Source: Streptococcus vicugnae (lineage in GTDB: Bacteria > Bacillota > Bacilli > Lactobacillales > Streptococcaceae). From it: a DNA stretch of 64,000 nucleotides. The DNA is taken from assembly GCF_016461705.1 (NCBI RefSeq), contig NZ_JAEMHW010000002.1, forward strand, positions 434,001-498,000. The letters run 5' to 3'. A program made the position numbers and the translations under genes. Under the pieces are notes generated by a model, which was not told where the DNA came from, did no database searches, and saw nothing but the letters and a program-made list of their open reading frames with translations. The stretch's first letter is position 1, and every line of letters begins with the position of its first letter. Shown here piece by piece: positions 25,612 through 34,889 of this stretch.

Positions 25612-26024
25612 AAAAATATAATGGCATCTTGGTATTTTTTCAGACGTTTGATGTCGTTTCGAGTGACCTGAGCCAGCCTTGATAAATCTGAATTGTGCTT
25701 TAAATCCGCCAATTTGACAACACGTGCTAATTCATTTGTTTTAACAAGTTTAAGATATTGCTTGTACGATTGCCCATCTTTTCTAGTCAATAAATCAACT
25801 GCTTTTATGATTTCAGACGAGAAACCTGCTTCTTCTAAATCACTCAGCTGATAAGGAGTGTCTTCTATCACATCGTGTAAATAGGCAACAATTTTTTCAT
25901 CATCTTTCGTGACAAACGATGCCACCGTCTCAGGATGTAAAATATACGGCGCACCAGCTTTGTCAACTTGACCGTAATGTGCTCTTTTAGCAATTTCGTG
26001 AGCTAATTTGACATCATCTTTCAT
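25602..26024 (-). CDS. HD-domain phosphohydrolase, SpoT-hydrolase-like
   Basis: This 140-residue protein is a stand-alone HD domain with HYGQVDKAGAPYILHPETVA, the catalytic HD pair in YLHDVIEDT and a later DLKHNSD. It resembles the hydrolase half of RelA/SpoT and small alarmone hydrolases (MESH1-like). It is therefore a candidate (p)ppGpp hydrolase, though other nucleotide substrates are possible. The ATG at 26024 has a perfect AAAGGAGGAG site, while a longer reading upstream has none. Confidence 0.82.
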   Translation of the reverse strand: MKDDVKLAHEIAKRAHYGQVDKAGAPYILHPETVASFVTKDDEKIVAYLHDVIEDTPYQLSDLEEAGFSSEIIKAVDLLTRKDGQSYKQYLKLVKTNELARVVKLADLKHNSDLSRLAQVTRNDIKRLKKYQDAIIFLST

Positions 26025-26109
26025 CACTGCTCCTCCTTTAACGAAAAAATTAAATTTATTATACCACTTTTCTACCCTTACATTGCCCCCGAAAATGCCC
26101 CTTATACAC

Positions 26110-26157
26110 AAAAAAAGCCTGTCGTACAAGCTGTAACCCTTGATACGATAGGCTTTT
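26110..26157 (-). terminator. Terminator of rmlA-rmlC-rmlB
   Basis: AAAAGCCTATCGTA pairs with TACGACAGGCTTTTTTT on the minus strand, just after the rmlB stop. Confidence 0.85.
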
Positions 26158-26161
26158 AAGA

Positions 26162-27352
<1,191 letters not shown>

Positions 27353-27379
27353 TCCTTTCTGATTAATTTTTTATTTTTA

Positions 27380-27973
27380 TTACAAATCTTCTTTGCTTAA
27401 TGGTTTAACATCTTTAAGCATTGGGTGATTTTTATCTGCTTCAGAAACTTCTGCTGCTTCCAAGTTTTCCCATTTGATTCCAAGAGTTGGGTCAGCATAG
27501 TTTACAAAAGCGTATTTTGGTTTAAGTTCAAGTGCCCAGTAATCGTTAACCAAGTAGCTGTATGATACTTTATCAGACAATACTTGGAAACCATTAGCGA
27601 CACCACGTGGGACAAAGATACCTTTTGAAGCATCGATAACAGTTTGGTATACATGACCAAAGCTGTCACCTTCACGCAAGTCAACCCATGAACCTAGGAC
27701 TTTACCTTCATCAGCAACTGAAATGTATTTATCCCATGGTTCAGCATGAAGTCCACGCAAAACATTTTTATGTGAAAAGCTGACGTTATTTTGCAATTTT
27801 CCTTCTGCAAAGAATGATTCCGGGAAACCAAGTGGAAGCATTTTTTCTTTTTGGAAGTTTTCTTTAAACCATCCGCGGTTATCACCATGAACTGGAATAT
27901 CGAATTCGATCATCCCTGGGATAGCTTCGATTTTACGTGCTGCTAATTCTTTACCAAAAAACTGTTCTGTCAT
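27380..27973 (-). CDS. rmlC: dTDP-4-dehydrorhamnose 3,5-epimerase
   Basis: This 197-residue cupin enzyme performs the third step of dTDP-rhamnose synthesis. The motif FSHKNVLRGLHAEPWDKYISV contains the catalytic His and substrate-binding Arg, and IFVPRGVANGFQVLSD is the conserved cupin core. Its ATG overlaps the rmlA stop as TAATG. Confidence 0.94.
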   Translation of the reverse strand: MTEQFFGKELAARKIEAIPGMIEFDIPVHGDNRGWFKENFQKEKMLPLGFPESFFAEGKLQNNVSFSHKNVLRGLHAEPWDKYISVADEGKVLGSWVDLREGDSFGHVYQTVIDASKGIFVPRGVANGFQVLSDKVSYSYLVNDYWALELKPKYAFVNYADPTLGIKWENLEAAEVSEADKNHPMLKDVKPLSKEDL

Positions 27974-28842
27974 TAGTCTTCTCCAATCAAACGGAGCAAG
28001 TATTTTCCGTATTCGTTTTTCTTAAGTGGTTGTGCAAGGTTATACACATCTTCTTTTGTGATGTAACCCATGCGATAAGCAATTTCTTCCAAGTTTGCTA
28101 CTTGAAGGTTTTGCATACGTTGTACTGTTTCAATATATTGAGCTGCTTCAAGAAGGCTTTCGTGTGTTCCTGTATCAAGCCATGCAAATCCACGACCCAT
28201 AACTTCTACAGAAAGATCGCCACGTTCAAGATAAGCTTTGTTTACATCTGTGATTTCAAGTTCACCACGTGCACTTGGTTTGATGTTTTTAGCAATTTCT
28301 ACAACATCGTTATCGTAGAAATAAAGACCTGTTACAGCGTAGTGTGATTTTGGATGTTCTGGTTTCTCTTCGATTGAGATGGCGTTGAAATCTTCGTCGA
28401 ATTCAACAACACCAAAACGTTCTGGATCTTTTACTTGATAACCAAAGACAGTAGCACCTTTTTCTTTGCTAGCTGCTTTTTGAAGCATTTTACTTAGACC
28501 TGCTCCATGGTAAATGTTATCTCCCAATACAAGAGCAACATTGTCATCTCCGATAAATTCTTCACCGATGATAAAGGCTTGTGCCAATCCATCTGGGCTT
28601 GGTTGAACAGCGTAAGAAAGTGAAATACCAAATTCTGAACCGTCTCCAAGCAGTTCTTCAAAACGATGAATATCAGTTGGTGTTGAGATAATCAAGATGT
28701 CTCGGATACCAGCCAACATCAATGTTGATAGTGGATAATAAATCATTGGTTTATCATACACTGGCATAAGTTGTTTTGAAGCCGCACGAGTCAAAGGATA
28801 CAAACGTGTTCCTGATCCTCCTGCAAGAATAATACCTTTCAT
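27973..28842 (-). CDS. rmlA: Glucose-1-phosphate thymidylyltransferase
   Basis: This 289-residue enzyme makes dTDP-glucose from glucose-1-phosphate and dTTP. The nucleotidyltransferase signature [23 protein letters not shown] is at the N-terminus, with LGDNIYHG and EEKPEHPKS further on. The ATG at 28842 has GGGAG about 8 bases upstream; the 11 upstream codons are not needed. It is the first gene of the rml operon. The 263 bases before it, up to the Nif3-like gene, hold only a terminator and AT-rich sequence. Confidence 0.95.
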   Translation of the reverse strand: MKGIILAGGSGTRLYPLTRAASKQLMPVYDKPMIYYPLSTLMLAGIRDILIISTPTDIHRFEELLGDGSEFGISLSYAVQPSPDGLAQAFIIGEEFIGDDNVALVLGDNIYHGAGLSKMLQKAASKEKGATVFGYQVKDPERFGVVEFDEDFNAISIEEKPEHPKSHYAVTGLYFYDNDVVEIAKNIKPSARGELEITDVNKAYLERGDLSVEVMGRGFAWLDTGTHESLLEAAQYIETVQRMQNLQVANLEEIAYRMGYITKEDVYNLAQPLKKNEYGKYLLRLIGED

Positions 28843-29046
28843 AGTTAGGTCTCCCTCTTTATTATTAAATATCAATATTAACTATCAGAAACTATTTTAT
28901 CATTTTTTGCAAATGCTGTCACTAAATTTCCTGATTTTACAAGGGTTTAACAAAATTTACTGACAAATGTCAGCAAAAATTTCAAAATACTGACGAACTG
29001 CTAAAAATATGATAACTGATATAGCCTTATTTTCTAAGCCTAACCT

Positions 29047-29092
29047 CAAAAAAAACTGAAGGAAGTTATCCATGCTGGATTCTTCTCCTCAG
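29047..29092 (-). terminator. Terminator of the trmK/Nif3-like operon
   Basis: CTGAGGAGAAG and CTTCCTTCAG form an imperfect outer stem and ATCCA/TGGAT an inner stem, followed by eight T on the minus strand. Confidence 0.75.
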
Positions 29093-29105
29093 CCTTAGCT
29101 ATTTT

Positions 29106-29894
29106 TTATAAGTGATAAAAAGGATTTGTTTGTGCTTTGCTAGCTAGAAAATCAACCGACCATTGATTTTCCTTCTTCCAATCATTGAATTTTTCAAGTA
29201 GTTTATCTACCATGAGCACTTCGATATGGTGCCCCGGATCAATGGCTAACATGCCATTTGTAATCATTTCTTGAGCAGTATGGTAATAAATATCACCCGT
29301 AATATAGACTTGAGCTCCTTTTGCCATTGCATCTCGATAGAAACCTTGACCGCTACCACCGCAAATAGCAACACGCTTGATCAGTTTATCCTGATTGCCA
29401 TAAGCGACCAAACGAACACTATCCAATTGGAAGCTTTCTTTAACTTTAAGAGCAAATTCTGAGAAAGTTTGCTCCTTAATATTTCCAACGCGACCAATGC
29501 CGTAACCATCAGCTGTTGGACTTAAAATCTCAGTATCAGTAATTTCCAAAAGGTCACAGAACCAATCATTTAGACCATCAGGGACAATGTCAATATTTGT
29601 ATGACTCACATAAACGGCAATATCGTGTTTGACCAAGTCAAGGTAAATCTGATTTTGAGGCGTCGCCACAAGATCTTTAAGCGGACGAAAAATTGGTGCG
29701 TGTTTGACAATAATCAAATCAACTTGCTTCTCAATAGCTTCAGCAACTGTTGTTTCTCGCACATCTAGAGCAATCATCACGCGCTTAACTTCTTTATCAA
29801 GCGTTCCGATTTGTAAGCCAGAAATGTCCCCATCCATTGAAAGCTCGCGTGGGCAATAAGCTTCATAGCGGGCAATAATATCACTTGCCTTCAT
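29106..29894 (-). CDS. Nif3-like dinuclear metal centre protein (GTP cyclohydrolase 1 type 2 family)
   Basis: This 262-residue protein has the conserved metal ligands of the NIF3 family in [15 protein letters not shown] and the late DPGHHIE stretch. It lacks the PII-like insert of longer Bacillus YqfO, and 262 residues is the short-form length. Its role is uncertain; some members hydrolyse GTP or act as metal-binding proteins. It overlaps trmK by 14 bases, a conserved Firmicute pairing. Confidence 0.88.
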   Translation of the reverse strand: MKASDIIARYEAYCPRELSMDGDISGLQIGTLDKEVKRVMIALDVRETTVAEAIEKQVDLIIVKHAPIFRPLKDLVATPQNQIYLDLVKHDIAVYVSHTNIDIVPDGLNDWFCDLLEITDTEILSPTADGYGIGRVGNIKEQTFSEFALKVKESFQLDSVRLVAYGNQDKLIKRVAICGGSGQGFYRDAMAKGAQVYITGDIYYHTAQEMITNGMLAIDPGHHIEVLMVDKLLEKFNDWKKENQWSVDFLASKAQTNPFYHL

Positions 29895-30567
29895 TGATAG
29901 CCTCCTTGATAGCTGTCATTTTTTGTGAAATAGCTGCGCGGTCATCAACACGATTTTCTGGAACATGAGGAAGAGCAATTTCCAATTTTTTCAGTTCTCG
30001 TTGCCAACGTGCTTTAAAAACTTCTGATTTTTCTTGGTTCAAGAAAGGTCCAAAACGCAAGTCAGTCGCAGAAAGCTCCATTTGACCGTGCTCAACAACC
30101 ATGATTTCATAGAACTTATCATTTTCAGTCATGATTTGTTCAGTAATCAATTTAAAGCCATTGTTCATCAACCATGCACGGAGTTCATCTTCACGGTTAT
30201 TGGGTTGCAAAATAAGACGATCAACAGATGCTAATTTATCAGCGCCTGCAGCTAAAATATCTGCAATTAAGCCTCCACCCATACCACAAATCGTAATAGT
30301 TGTCACTTGGTCTGACGCTTCAAATGCTGCCAAACCATCAGCCAAACGGACAGCAATTTTATCGGCCAATCCTGCTCCAGCAACATTATGAAGAGCTGAT
30401 TCGTATGGTCCTTTGACAACCTCACCAGCAATGGCAAAATCAATTTTCCCATTCTCCATCAAAGCAATCGGCAAGTAAGCATGGTCACTTCCGACATCTA
30501 GTAAGCGAGCTCCTTGTGGCACAAATTCAGCCACAGCAGCCAAACGCTGAGATAATACTGTTTGCAT
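29881..30567 (-). CDS. trmK: tRNA (adenine-22-N1)-methyltransferase
   Basis: This 228-residue SAM-dependent methyltransferase modifies A22 of tRNA (m1A22). The SAM motif [15 protein letters not shown] is at about 21-35, [13 protein letters not shown] gives motif IV-like residues and LILQPNN follows. The C-terminus is a coiled coil, as in YqfN/TrmK. It is coupled to the Nif3-like gene. Confidence 0.92.
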   Translation of the reverse strand: MQTVLSQRLAAVAEFVPQGARLLDVGSDHAYLPIALMENGKIDFAIAGEVVKGPYESALHNVAGAGLADKIAVRLADGLAAFEASDQVTTITICGMGGGLIADILAAGADKLASVDRLILQPNNREDELRAWLMNNGFKLITEQIMTENDKFYEIMVVEHGQMELSATDLRFGPFLNQEKSEVFKARWQRELKKLEIALPHVPENRVDDRAAISQKMTAIKEAINEGK

Positions 30568-30636
30568 AATTCTTCCTTCTAAAATATCATTCTCTTCAAT
30601 TATATCAAAAACAACTTCTCCTTACAAAAGCATAAC

Positions 30637-30660
30637 AAAAGCAACTCAGGTGAGCTGCTT
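30637..30660 (-). terminator. Terminator at the end of nth
   Basis: AAGCAGCTCA pairs with TGAGTTGCTT around a 2-4 base loop, followed by TTG. It overlaps the nth stop codon. Confidence 0.6.
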
Positions 30661-31309
30661 AGTTGTTTTTCACATTGTCTTTATAATACTTACAATAAGT
30701 TTGAACGGGGCAAATATCACATTTGGGCTTCTTAGCTAAACAATGATAACGTCCAAAGAAAATCAAGCGATGGTGTGTCAAAATCCAATCTTTCTTAGGA
30801 ATTTTCTTCATCAAATCCTGCTCAATTTCTTTAACATCAGCATCTGGTCCTGAAATATTAAGACGTTTAGCAATGCGAGATACATGCGTGTCTACTGCAA
30901 TCGACGGAATACCATAAACTTCTGCCAAGACAACATTAGCAGTCTTGCGTCCAACTCCAGGCAAAGTTTCAAGCTCTTTATGAGTCTTAGGAACTTGTCC
31001 ATCAAAATCTTGTAAAATGGCTCTTGCCGTCTTGATAATATTTCTAGCTTTATTTTTATAAAGCCCAATTGTACGAAGACACTCTTCAACATCAGCTAGA
31101 TTAGCCTTAGCCAGATCTTCAATTTCAGGATAATGTCTCCAAAGATTTGGCGTTACCTTATTAACAGCTTTATCAGTGGTCTGAGCAGACAAAATCACCG
31201 CAATAAGTAGTTGAAATGGCGTTTGCCATTCCAACTCACCACGCGCTTCAGGATACATATCACCAATAATAGCTAAGATTTTCTTTAAACGATCACGTCC
31301 AACTCTCAT
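30659..31309 (-). CDS. nth: Endonuclease III
   Basis: This 216-residue DNA glycosylase/AP lyase removes oxidised pyrimidines. The helix-hairpin-helix ELETLPGVGRKTANVVL carries the catalytic Lys, VDTHVSRI holds the catalytic Asp, and the C-terminus has the four-cysteine iron-sulfur loop CLAKKPKCDICPVQTYC. Its ATG overlaps the dnaD stop as TAATG, a conserved pairing. Confidence 0.94.
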   Translation of the reverse strand: MRVGRDRLKKILAIIGDMYPEARGELEWQTPFQLLIAVILSAQTTDKAVNKVTPNLWRHYPEIEDLAKANLADVEECLRTIGLYKNKARNIIKTARAILQDFDGQVPKTHKELETLPGVGRKTANVVLAEVYGIPSIAVDTHVSRIAKRLNISGPDADVKEIEQDLMKKIPKKDWILTHHRLIFFGRYHCLAKKPKCDICPVQTYCKYYKDNVKNN

Positions 31310-31983
31310 TAGTCACTCCACAAATCCATCGCTGCCAAAAAGTCATCTGAAACAGAAACCTTGCCAGCTTTTGAATCTTCATGTTCTTTGCGACGTTCCT
31401 CAACTTGACGCATTGTTGTAATACCTTCTCGACGCCAATTACGTAAAATAGCATTAATGTAATTCCAGCTTGTTTTGCCATTAAAGACTGCTTCACGAAG
31501 AGCTGCACGTACTAAATCAGGATCTGTTTTATCCTCACGGATTGTTTTTTGCAAGTCTTCTAATTCAAACGGACTAAGCATTCGTCCCAATTCGCGTTCA
31601 AAATCTTCAACAAGTTCTTTTACTGGATTCGAAGACTGTTTTTCAGGTGCTTGTTTTGGTTCATCTAACAACTTATCCAAAAGGGCTAAAACAGGACTGG
31701 CATCAAAAATCACTTCAATCTCACTGCCAAGCTCAATAGTTTTCATATCAAGCAAACCTTGTGCAGTCAAATCAGAAATAGAGCGATTAACCTCTGCGAC
31801 TGTTTTATCTAAAGCGCTAGCAATTTGACTAGGCGCCAAATCATCCATTTTAGTTGTATTTTGCAGGTAAATAAACTGCCAAATCAAAAAATCATCAGAA
31901 CACTTAAAGATGTCTTTATAATGGAAGAGCAAAGCGCTCGGTAATACAAGATTACCTGATTTGTAATTTTCTAAATAACTCAT
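31309..31983 (-). CDS. dnaD: DnaD-domain replication initiation protein
   Basis: This 224-residue protein has an N-terminal winged-helix DnaD domain (about 1-100) and a C-terminal DnaB_2/DnaD domain (about 118-200) with the YxxxIL-like NYINAILRNWRREGI motif. DnaD takes part in helicase loading during primosome assembly. It is the first gene of the dnaD-nth pair. Confidence 0.9.
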   Translation of the reverse strand: MSYLENYKSGNLVLPSALLFHYKDIFKCSDDFLIWQFIYLQNTTKMDDLAPSQIASALDKTVAEVNRSISDLTAQGLLDMKTIELGSEIEVIFDASPVLALLDKLLDEPKQAPEKQSSNPVKELVEDFERELGRMLSPFELEDLQKTIREDKTDPDLVRAALREAVFNGKTSWNYINAILRNWRREGITTMRQVEERRKEHEDSKAGKVSVSDDFLAAMDLWSD

Positions 31984-32065
31984 AATATTATTCCTAAAAG
32001 ATTATCACATCTATAAAATTATACCTGACAAAGATTAAACAAGATCAAACAAGCAAGTCACTGAA

Positions 32066-33010
32066 TCACAAATAACCGTAAAACCAAGGTTCCTTTTCCA
32101 ACTCTTCTAGCTGGTAAGGTGTCTCTTGGTAAACAGCATAATTAATCCAATTGCTAAAGAAAGTTGTTGCAGCCAAGTTCCATTGCATTGGAACCTCTTG
32201 GTTTGGATCATCATTTAAATAGTAATGCGCTGGAACATTAGGATTTTTTCCTACTTTAACATCACGTTTATACTCACGATCCAAAGTTTCACGATCATAT
32301 TCCAAATGTCCAAAACTATAGACTTCACGCAAATCTTTGCTGGCTACAATGGATAACCCAACTGTCGGCCCTTCTGCGATAACTTCTAGTCTATCAACCT
32401 TATCAACATCCTCATGTCTAACTTCAGTGTATCTTGAATGTGGTGCCATGAAACAATCATCAAAGCCACGAACAATCGGATTAGAAGGTTGTTTGACAGT
32501 TTGTGAAAAGATACCTGACAGTTTTTCCTCTAGCAAAACTTTTTTAATACCATATTTGTAGTAAAGCCCTGCTTGTGCTCCCCAACATAGGTGCAATGTT
32601 GAATAAACATGGGATTTGGCCCAATCAAAGATTTGGCATAATTCTTCCCAATAATCCACTTCTTCGTAAGCCAATGTTTCAACTGGCGCACCAGTAATAA
32701 TCAGGCCATCATAATATTTATGCTTGACATCGTCAAAAGTTTTATAGAAGGTTTCTAGATGCTCAGCCGTTGTGTTTTTTGACTCATGACTAGTCATATA
32801 AAGAAATTCAACATTGATTTGCAAAGGTGTATTAGCTAAAAGACGCAAAAGTTGCATCTCTGTCACTTCTTTAGTCGGCATAAGATTGACGATGAGAAAA
32901 TCCATCGGTCTAATATCCTGATGTTTTGCTCGTTTATTATCCATGATGAAGACATTCTCTTTGCGCAAAATGTCTAAGGCCGGTAATTCTTTATCAAGTT
33001 TTATTGGCAT
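32066..33010 (-). CDS. metA: Homoserine O-acetyltransferase, MetA type
   Basis: This 314-residue enzyme acylates homoserine, the entry step to methionine. Cys142 in HLCWGAQAG is the nucleophile, with later His and Glu in [10 protein letters not shown]. Residue 111 in APVETLAY is Glu, the feature that in Bacillus cereus MetA favours acetyl-CoA, where E. coli has Gly and uses succinyl-CoA. Acetyl specificity is therefore predicted. SD GGAG lies at 6-7 bases. An MtaR-like box and a palindromic promoter precede it, so it probably responds to methionine supply. Confidence 0.93.
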   Translation of the reverse strand: MPIKLDKELPALDILRKENVFIMDNKRAKHQDIRPMDFLIVNLMPTKEVTEMQLLRLLANTPLQINVEFLYMTSHESKNTTAEHLETFYKTFDDVKHKYYDGLIITGAPVETLAYEEVDYWEELCQIFDWAKSHVYSTLHLCWGAQAGLYYKYGIKKVLLEEKLSGIFSQTVKQPSNPIVRGFDDCFMAPHSRYTEVRHEDVDKVDRLEVIAEGPTVGLSIVASKDLREVYSFGHLEYDRETLDREYKRDVKVGKNPNVPAHYYLNDDPNQEVPMQWNLAATTFFSNWINYAVYQETPYQLEELEKEPWFYGYL

Positions 33011-33014
33011 GAAA

Positions 33015-33077
33015 ATATCTCCACTCTATAATATTATATTTAAGTAATATTATAAAAGATGGAGATATAGTTTTCAA
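33015..33077 (-). promoter_or_regulatory. metA promoter inside a long palindrome
   Basis: TTGAAA (33072-33077) and TATAAT (33049-33054) are 17 bases apart. ATATCTCCA (33015-33023) is the inverse of TGGAGATAT (33060-33068). Inside it, TATAATATTA (33027-33036) is the inverse of TAATATTATA (33045-33054). The whole dyad is centred at the transcription start and covers the -10 and the ribosome site. Confidence 0.7.
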
Positions 33078-33099
33078 TTATATAATTTCTTTAAGCAGT

Positions 33100-33116
33100 T
33101 ATAGTTTTTAACTATA
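33100..33116 (-). promoter_or_regulatory. MtaR/MetR-like operator upstream of metA
   Basis: A 17-bp palindrome TATAGTT-N3-AACTATA sits about 23 bases above the -35 of metA and touches the apt stop codon. It matches the known streptococcal methionine-regulator (MtaR) box. The same palindrome occurs at 43424-43440. Confidence 0.8.
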
Positions 33117-33117
33117 A

Positions 33118-33636
33118 TTATCCAGGGAAATTCATCAAAACTTTCGTATCATAACCTTCAAGGGCTTTACGTCCGTTTAGTCCGTCCAATTCAACAAGGA
33201 AAGCACATCCAGCAACGATACCACCAAGGCGTTCTACCATTTCGATAGTAGCTTTCACAGTACCACCTGTTGCCAAAAGGTCATCAACGATAAGGACACG
33301 TTGTCCAGGTTTAATAGCATCAGCATGCATACACAGTGTATCAATACCGTACTCTTTTTCGTAATCTGCTGAGATTACTTCACGTGGTAATTTACCAGGT
33401 TTACGAACTGGTGCGAAACCAATTCCAAGCTCGAATGCAACTGGGCAACCTACGATAAATCCGCGAGCCTCAGGACCAACAATCATGTCGATCTTTTTGT
33501 CAGTAGCATACTGTACAATTTCGCGAACAGCATAGCTATAAGCATTTCCATCTGCCATCAAAGGAGAAATATCACGGAAAGTGATTCCTTCTTTAGGATA
33601 GTTTTCAATTGTAGCGATATAATTTTTTAAATCCAT
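33118..33636 (-). CDS. apt: Adenine phosphoribosyltransferase
   Basis: This 172-residue enzyme salvages adenine to AMP using PRPP. The PRPP-binding motif [13 protein letters not shown] is intact, and FRDISPLM and GPEARGF are family signatures. The gene is monocistronic in context, between metA and the bile salt hydrolase gene. Confidence 0.95.
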   Translation of the reverse strand: MDLKNYIATIENYPKEGITFRDISPLMADGNAYSYAVREIVQYATDKKIDMIVGPEARGFIVGCPVAFELGIGFAPVRKPGKLPREVISADYEKEYGIDTLCMHADAIKPGQRVLIVDDLLATGGTVKATIEMVERLGGIVAGCAFLVELDGLNGRKALEGYDTKVLMNFPG

Positions 33637-33738
33637 TTTCTTCTTTCTATGGGCTTTTTGCCAAAAAATGTTTTACATTTCATTATAGCATATTTTTTGG
33701 AAAAAGGAACAGAATTTAGAAGATAAATTTTATAAAAC

Positions 33739-34716
33739 TCAATTTTGATAATTTACTTGCCATTCTTTAACTAGTGGATAAGTCACTAGCTTACTGTCAT
33801 CCAAATTTTCTTTATGCATATCTACTGCAGTGATTTGTGAGTTATCATAAGTTGTGTAGTAGTAAATTCCCTTATCAGCATTGATACATGAACTGTAAAT
33901 AGTGTATTCGTATTTACCACTTTCATCCACATAACACAATCCTTTTTGTTGTTCAACTGATTTCAAGATATGGAAGAATTGATTGACACTACTTGATTCA
34001 CTATCTTCTGCGACTGAGTTTAATTTAGTAAATGCCACTTTAACATAGCGTGACATTGATGACAAATCACCAGGCAAACCTAACCCTCCCATTCCTCGAC
34101 TATAGGTATCTAATTGAATTTCTGTAGAGAAAAGATTGTCGGAAACTTTTGGTGAAAGGTGACGGTAGTTGTTCAAGTTAAACAATTGTTTATCAAAAGT
34201 TGGATTATTAGTCAAAACACCAGTTGGATTGTCATAAACCTTGAGTCCACTTGCTACTGATTCCAACACAATAGCTTCTTGACGGTCTGCAATCAACCAG
34301 TGCAGAGGACTTGGTTGAAAATCCGCACTAAATGCTTCATTAGTGACATTAAGATTTTGACAAAGTTCTTTAACTTGTGCAACAGAATCACACTGAGATA
34401 AAAGCCATGGAATCAATTCAAAGGAAGCAACATTATCTTTACCTTTTGCTACTTCTTTATAGTCAGCATTTTCAGGGAAATTCAACCCTGCCATACCAAC
34501 TCCTTTTTCATTAACAGCTTCATAAAAAAGCGGATAATCGGCCACCACAGTTGCCATACCAATCATAGCATAGTGAGCATCATTTTCTCCTTGATGCTTG
34601 AATGAAAATGGGTAATTTCTAGGACAAACGGTCACCGTTTCATTGTATGAAAAATCCAAATCAAGATTACGTCCAAAGTAACTATCTTTAGTTGTATAAG
34701 TAATCGCAGTACACAT
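33739..34716 (-). CDS. Choloylglycine hydrolase family protein, probable bile salt hydrolase
   Basis: This 325-residue N-terminal-nucleophile hydrolase has all six active-site residues of bile salt hydrolases at the expected positions. They are Cys2, Arg16, Asp19, Asn79, Asn170 and Arg223. Met1 must be removed to expose Cys2. The enzyme would be cytosolic and release glycine or taurine from conjugated bile acids, fitting a gut lifestyle. Penicillin V acylase activity is the main alternative in this family. It has a clear promoter and SD AAGGAGG. Confidence 0.9.
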   Translation of the reverse strand: MCTAITYTTKDSYFGRNLDLDFSYNETVTVCPRNYPFSFKHQGENDAHYAMIGMATVVADYPLFYEAVNEKGVGMAGLNFPENADYKEVAKGKDNVASFELIPWLLSQCDSVAQVKELCQNLNVTNEAFSADFQPSPLHWLIADRQEAIVLESVASGLKVYDNPTGVLTNNPTFDKQLFNLNNYRHLSPKVSDNLFSTEIQLDTYSRGMGGLGLPGDLSSMSRYVKVAFTKLNSVAEDSESSSVNQFFHILKSVEQQKGLCYVDESGKYEYTIYSSCINADKGIYYYTTYDNSQITAVDMHKENLDDSKLVTYPLVKEWQVNYQN

Positions 34717-34793
34717 AAGAAACCTCCTTATTACAAGAAAAAATTCAATAAGCCATTTAAATTTTTTGTAGCAAATAATTCCTACATAATCTC

Positions 34794-34822
34794 ATTATAA
34801 TTCTGTTTCAATAGAAAAACAA
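34794..34822 (-). promoter_or_regulatory. Promoter of the bile salt hydrolase gene
   Basis: TTGTTT (34817-34822) and TATAAT (34794-34799) are 17 bases apart. The 5' UTR is about 70 bases. Confidence 0.65.
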
Positions 34823-34851
34823 ATATTTAGCGAGCGCTTACTATGTGTAAT

Positions 34852-34889
34852 AAAAAACTATGATAAGTTAAAGCTTATCATAGTTTTTT
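34852..34889 (-). terminator. Terminator of recJ, bidirectional in form
   Basis: AAAAAACTATGATAAG and CTTATCATAGTTTTTT form a perfect 16-bp stem (34852-34867 with 34874-34889) overlapping the recJ stop codon. Confidence 0.88.

Noticed and set aside
29047..29092. Possible small RNA gene between rmlA and the Nif3-like gene
   Set aside because: The only structure is a hairpin followed by a T-run right after the Nif3-like stop, which is a normal terminator.
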